Below are positions 8,507 to 8,607 of a DNA stretch of 8,607 nt, piece after piece. A program made the position numbers and the translations under genes. Below the pieces are notes generated by a model, which was given only the letters and a program-made list of their open reading frames with translations, made no database searches and had not been told where the DNA came from. This DNA comes from Phycisphaerae bacterium (GTDB lineage Bacteria > Planctomycetota > Phycisphaerae > JAJVII01): contig JAQTVL010000162.1 of assembly GCA_028706835.1 (NCBI GenBank), forward strand, positions 1-8,607. The letters run 5' to 3'. Within the stretch, counting starts at the first letter, position 1, and every line of letters starts with the position of its first letter.

Positions 8507-8607
8507 CGGACCGCCTCCTCTCGCGGGGTCGCCGGGGCCGACTGCCGATACAGCCGTCGCAGTTCGCCCAGCGCCCGCAGGGCCCGCGCCCGCACGCGAC
8601 GGTCGGA
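8503..8607 (-). CDS. C-terminal end of an unidentified protein (5' part outside window)
   Basis: Reading in from the right edge on the minus strand, one frame is open for 34 codons (starting SDRRVRARALRALGELRRLY, ending TPREEAVR) and stops at TGA 8505-8503, which overlaps the ATG of the next gene by ATGA. The peptide is Arg- and Leu-rich and probably helical, like a cytoplasmic tail following a membrane segment. Strong GC bias at third positions and the coupled overlap support it as coding. Too little is present to assign a family. Confidence 0.65.
   Translation of the reverse strand, partial: SDRRVRARALRALGELRRLYRQSAPATPREEAVR

Overview
The window looks like a high-GC bacterial chromosome. 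A planctomycete-type genome (Planctomycetota) is the best guess. The main reason is an rRNA unit made of tRNA-Ala(UGC), 23S and 5S with no 16S: a protein gene ends only 16 nt before the tRNA, and no 16S appears anywhere downstream. 16S genes unlinked from 23S-5S are well known in planctomycetes. The protein genes (a membrane GT-C enzyme, a sugar-phosphate-isomerase-like protein, small membrane proteins of unknown role) fit but do not prove this. The taxonomic call is inference.

Layout. 1-273 is the 3' end of a membrane-protein gene (+). 290-362 is tRNA-Ala(UGC). 363-771 is a long structured pre-23S leader with hairpins, a boxB/boxA-like pair and the 5' strands of two nested processing helices. 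772-3740 is 23S rRNA. 3741-3875 is the spacer carrying the matching 3' strands. About 3876-3994 is 5S rRNA, followed by a strong intrinsic terminator at 4008-4039. 4188-4728 (+) appears to be one gene of about 179 codons broken by a single-base frameshift near 4463. 4738-5478 (-) is NAD(P)H-hydrate epimerase, lying downstream of a polytopic GT-C-type glycosyltransferase at 5541-7052 (-); the two probably form an operon. A 137-bp divergent intergenic region with promoter-like elements and a small palindrome separates them from a TIM-barrel sugar phosphate isomerase/epimerase-like gene at 7190-7966 (+), which ends in a near-perfect hairpin terminator. The right edge holds two minus-strand genes overlapping by ATGA: the last 34 codons of an upstream gene and a 147-aa single-span membrane protein.

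How it works together. The rRNA unit appears self-contained for processing: an inner and an outer long-range helix bracket 23S alone and leave 5S outside. This is what one would expect if the 23S is released without a 16S partner. The protein genes around it are housekeeping or accessory genes with no evident functional link to the rRNA. No mobile element, CRISPR array or defence system is visible. The most interesting material is the organisation of the unlinked rRNA unit, a helix-69 base change in the 23S, and the frameshifted gene beside it.
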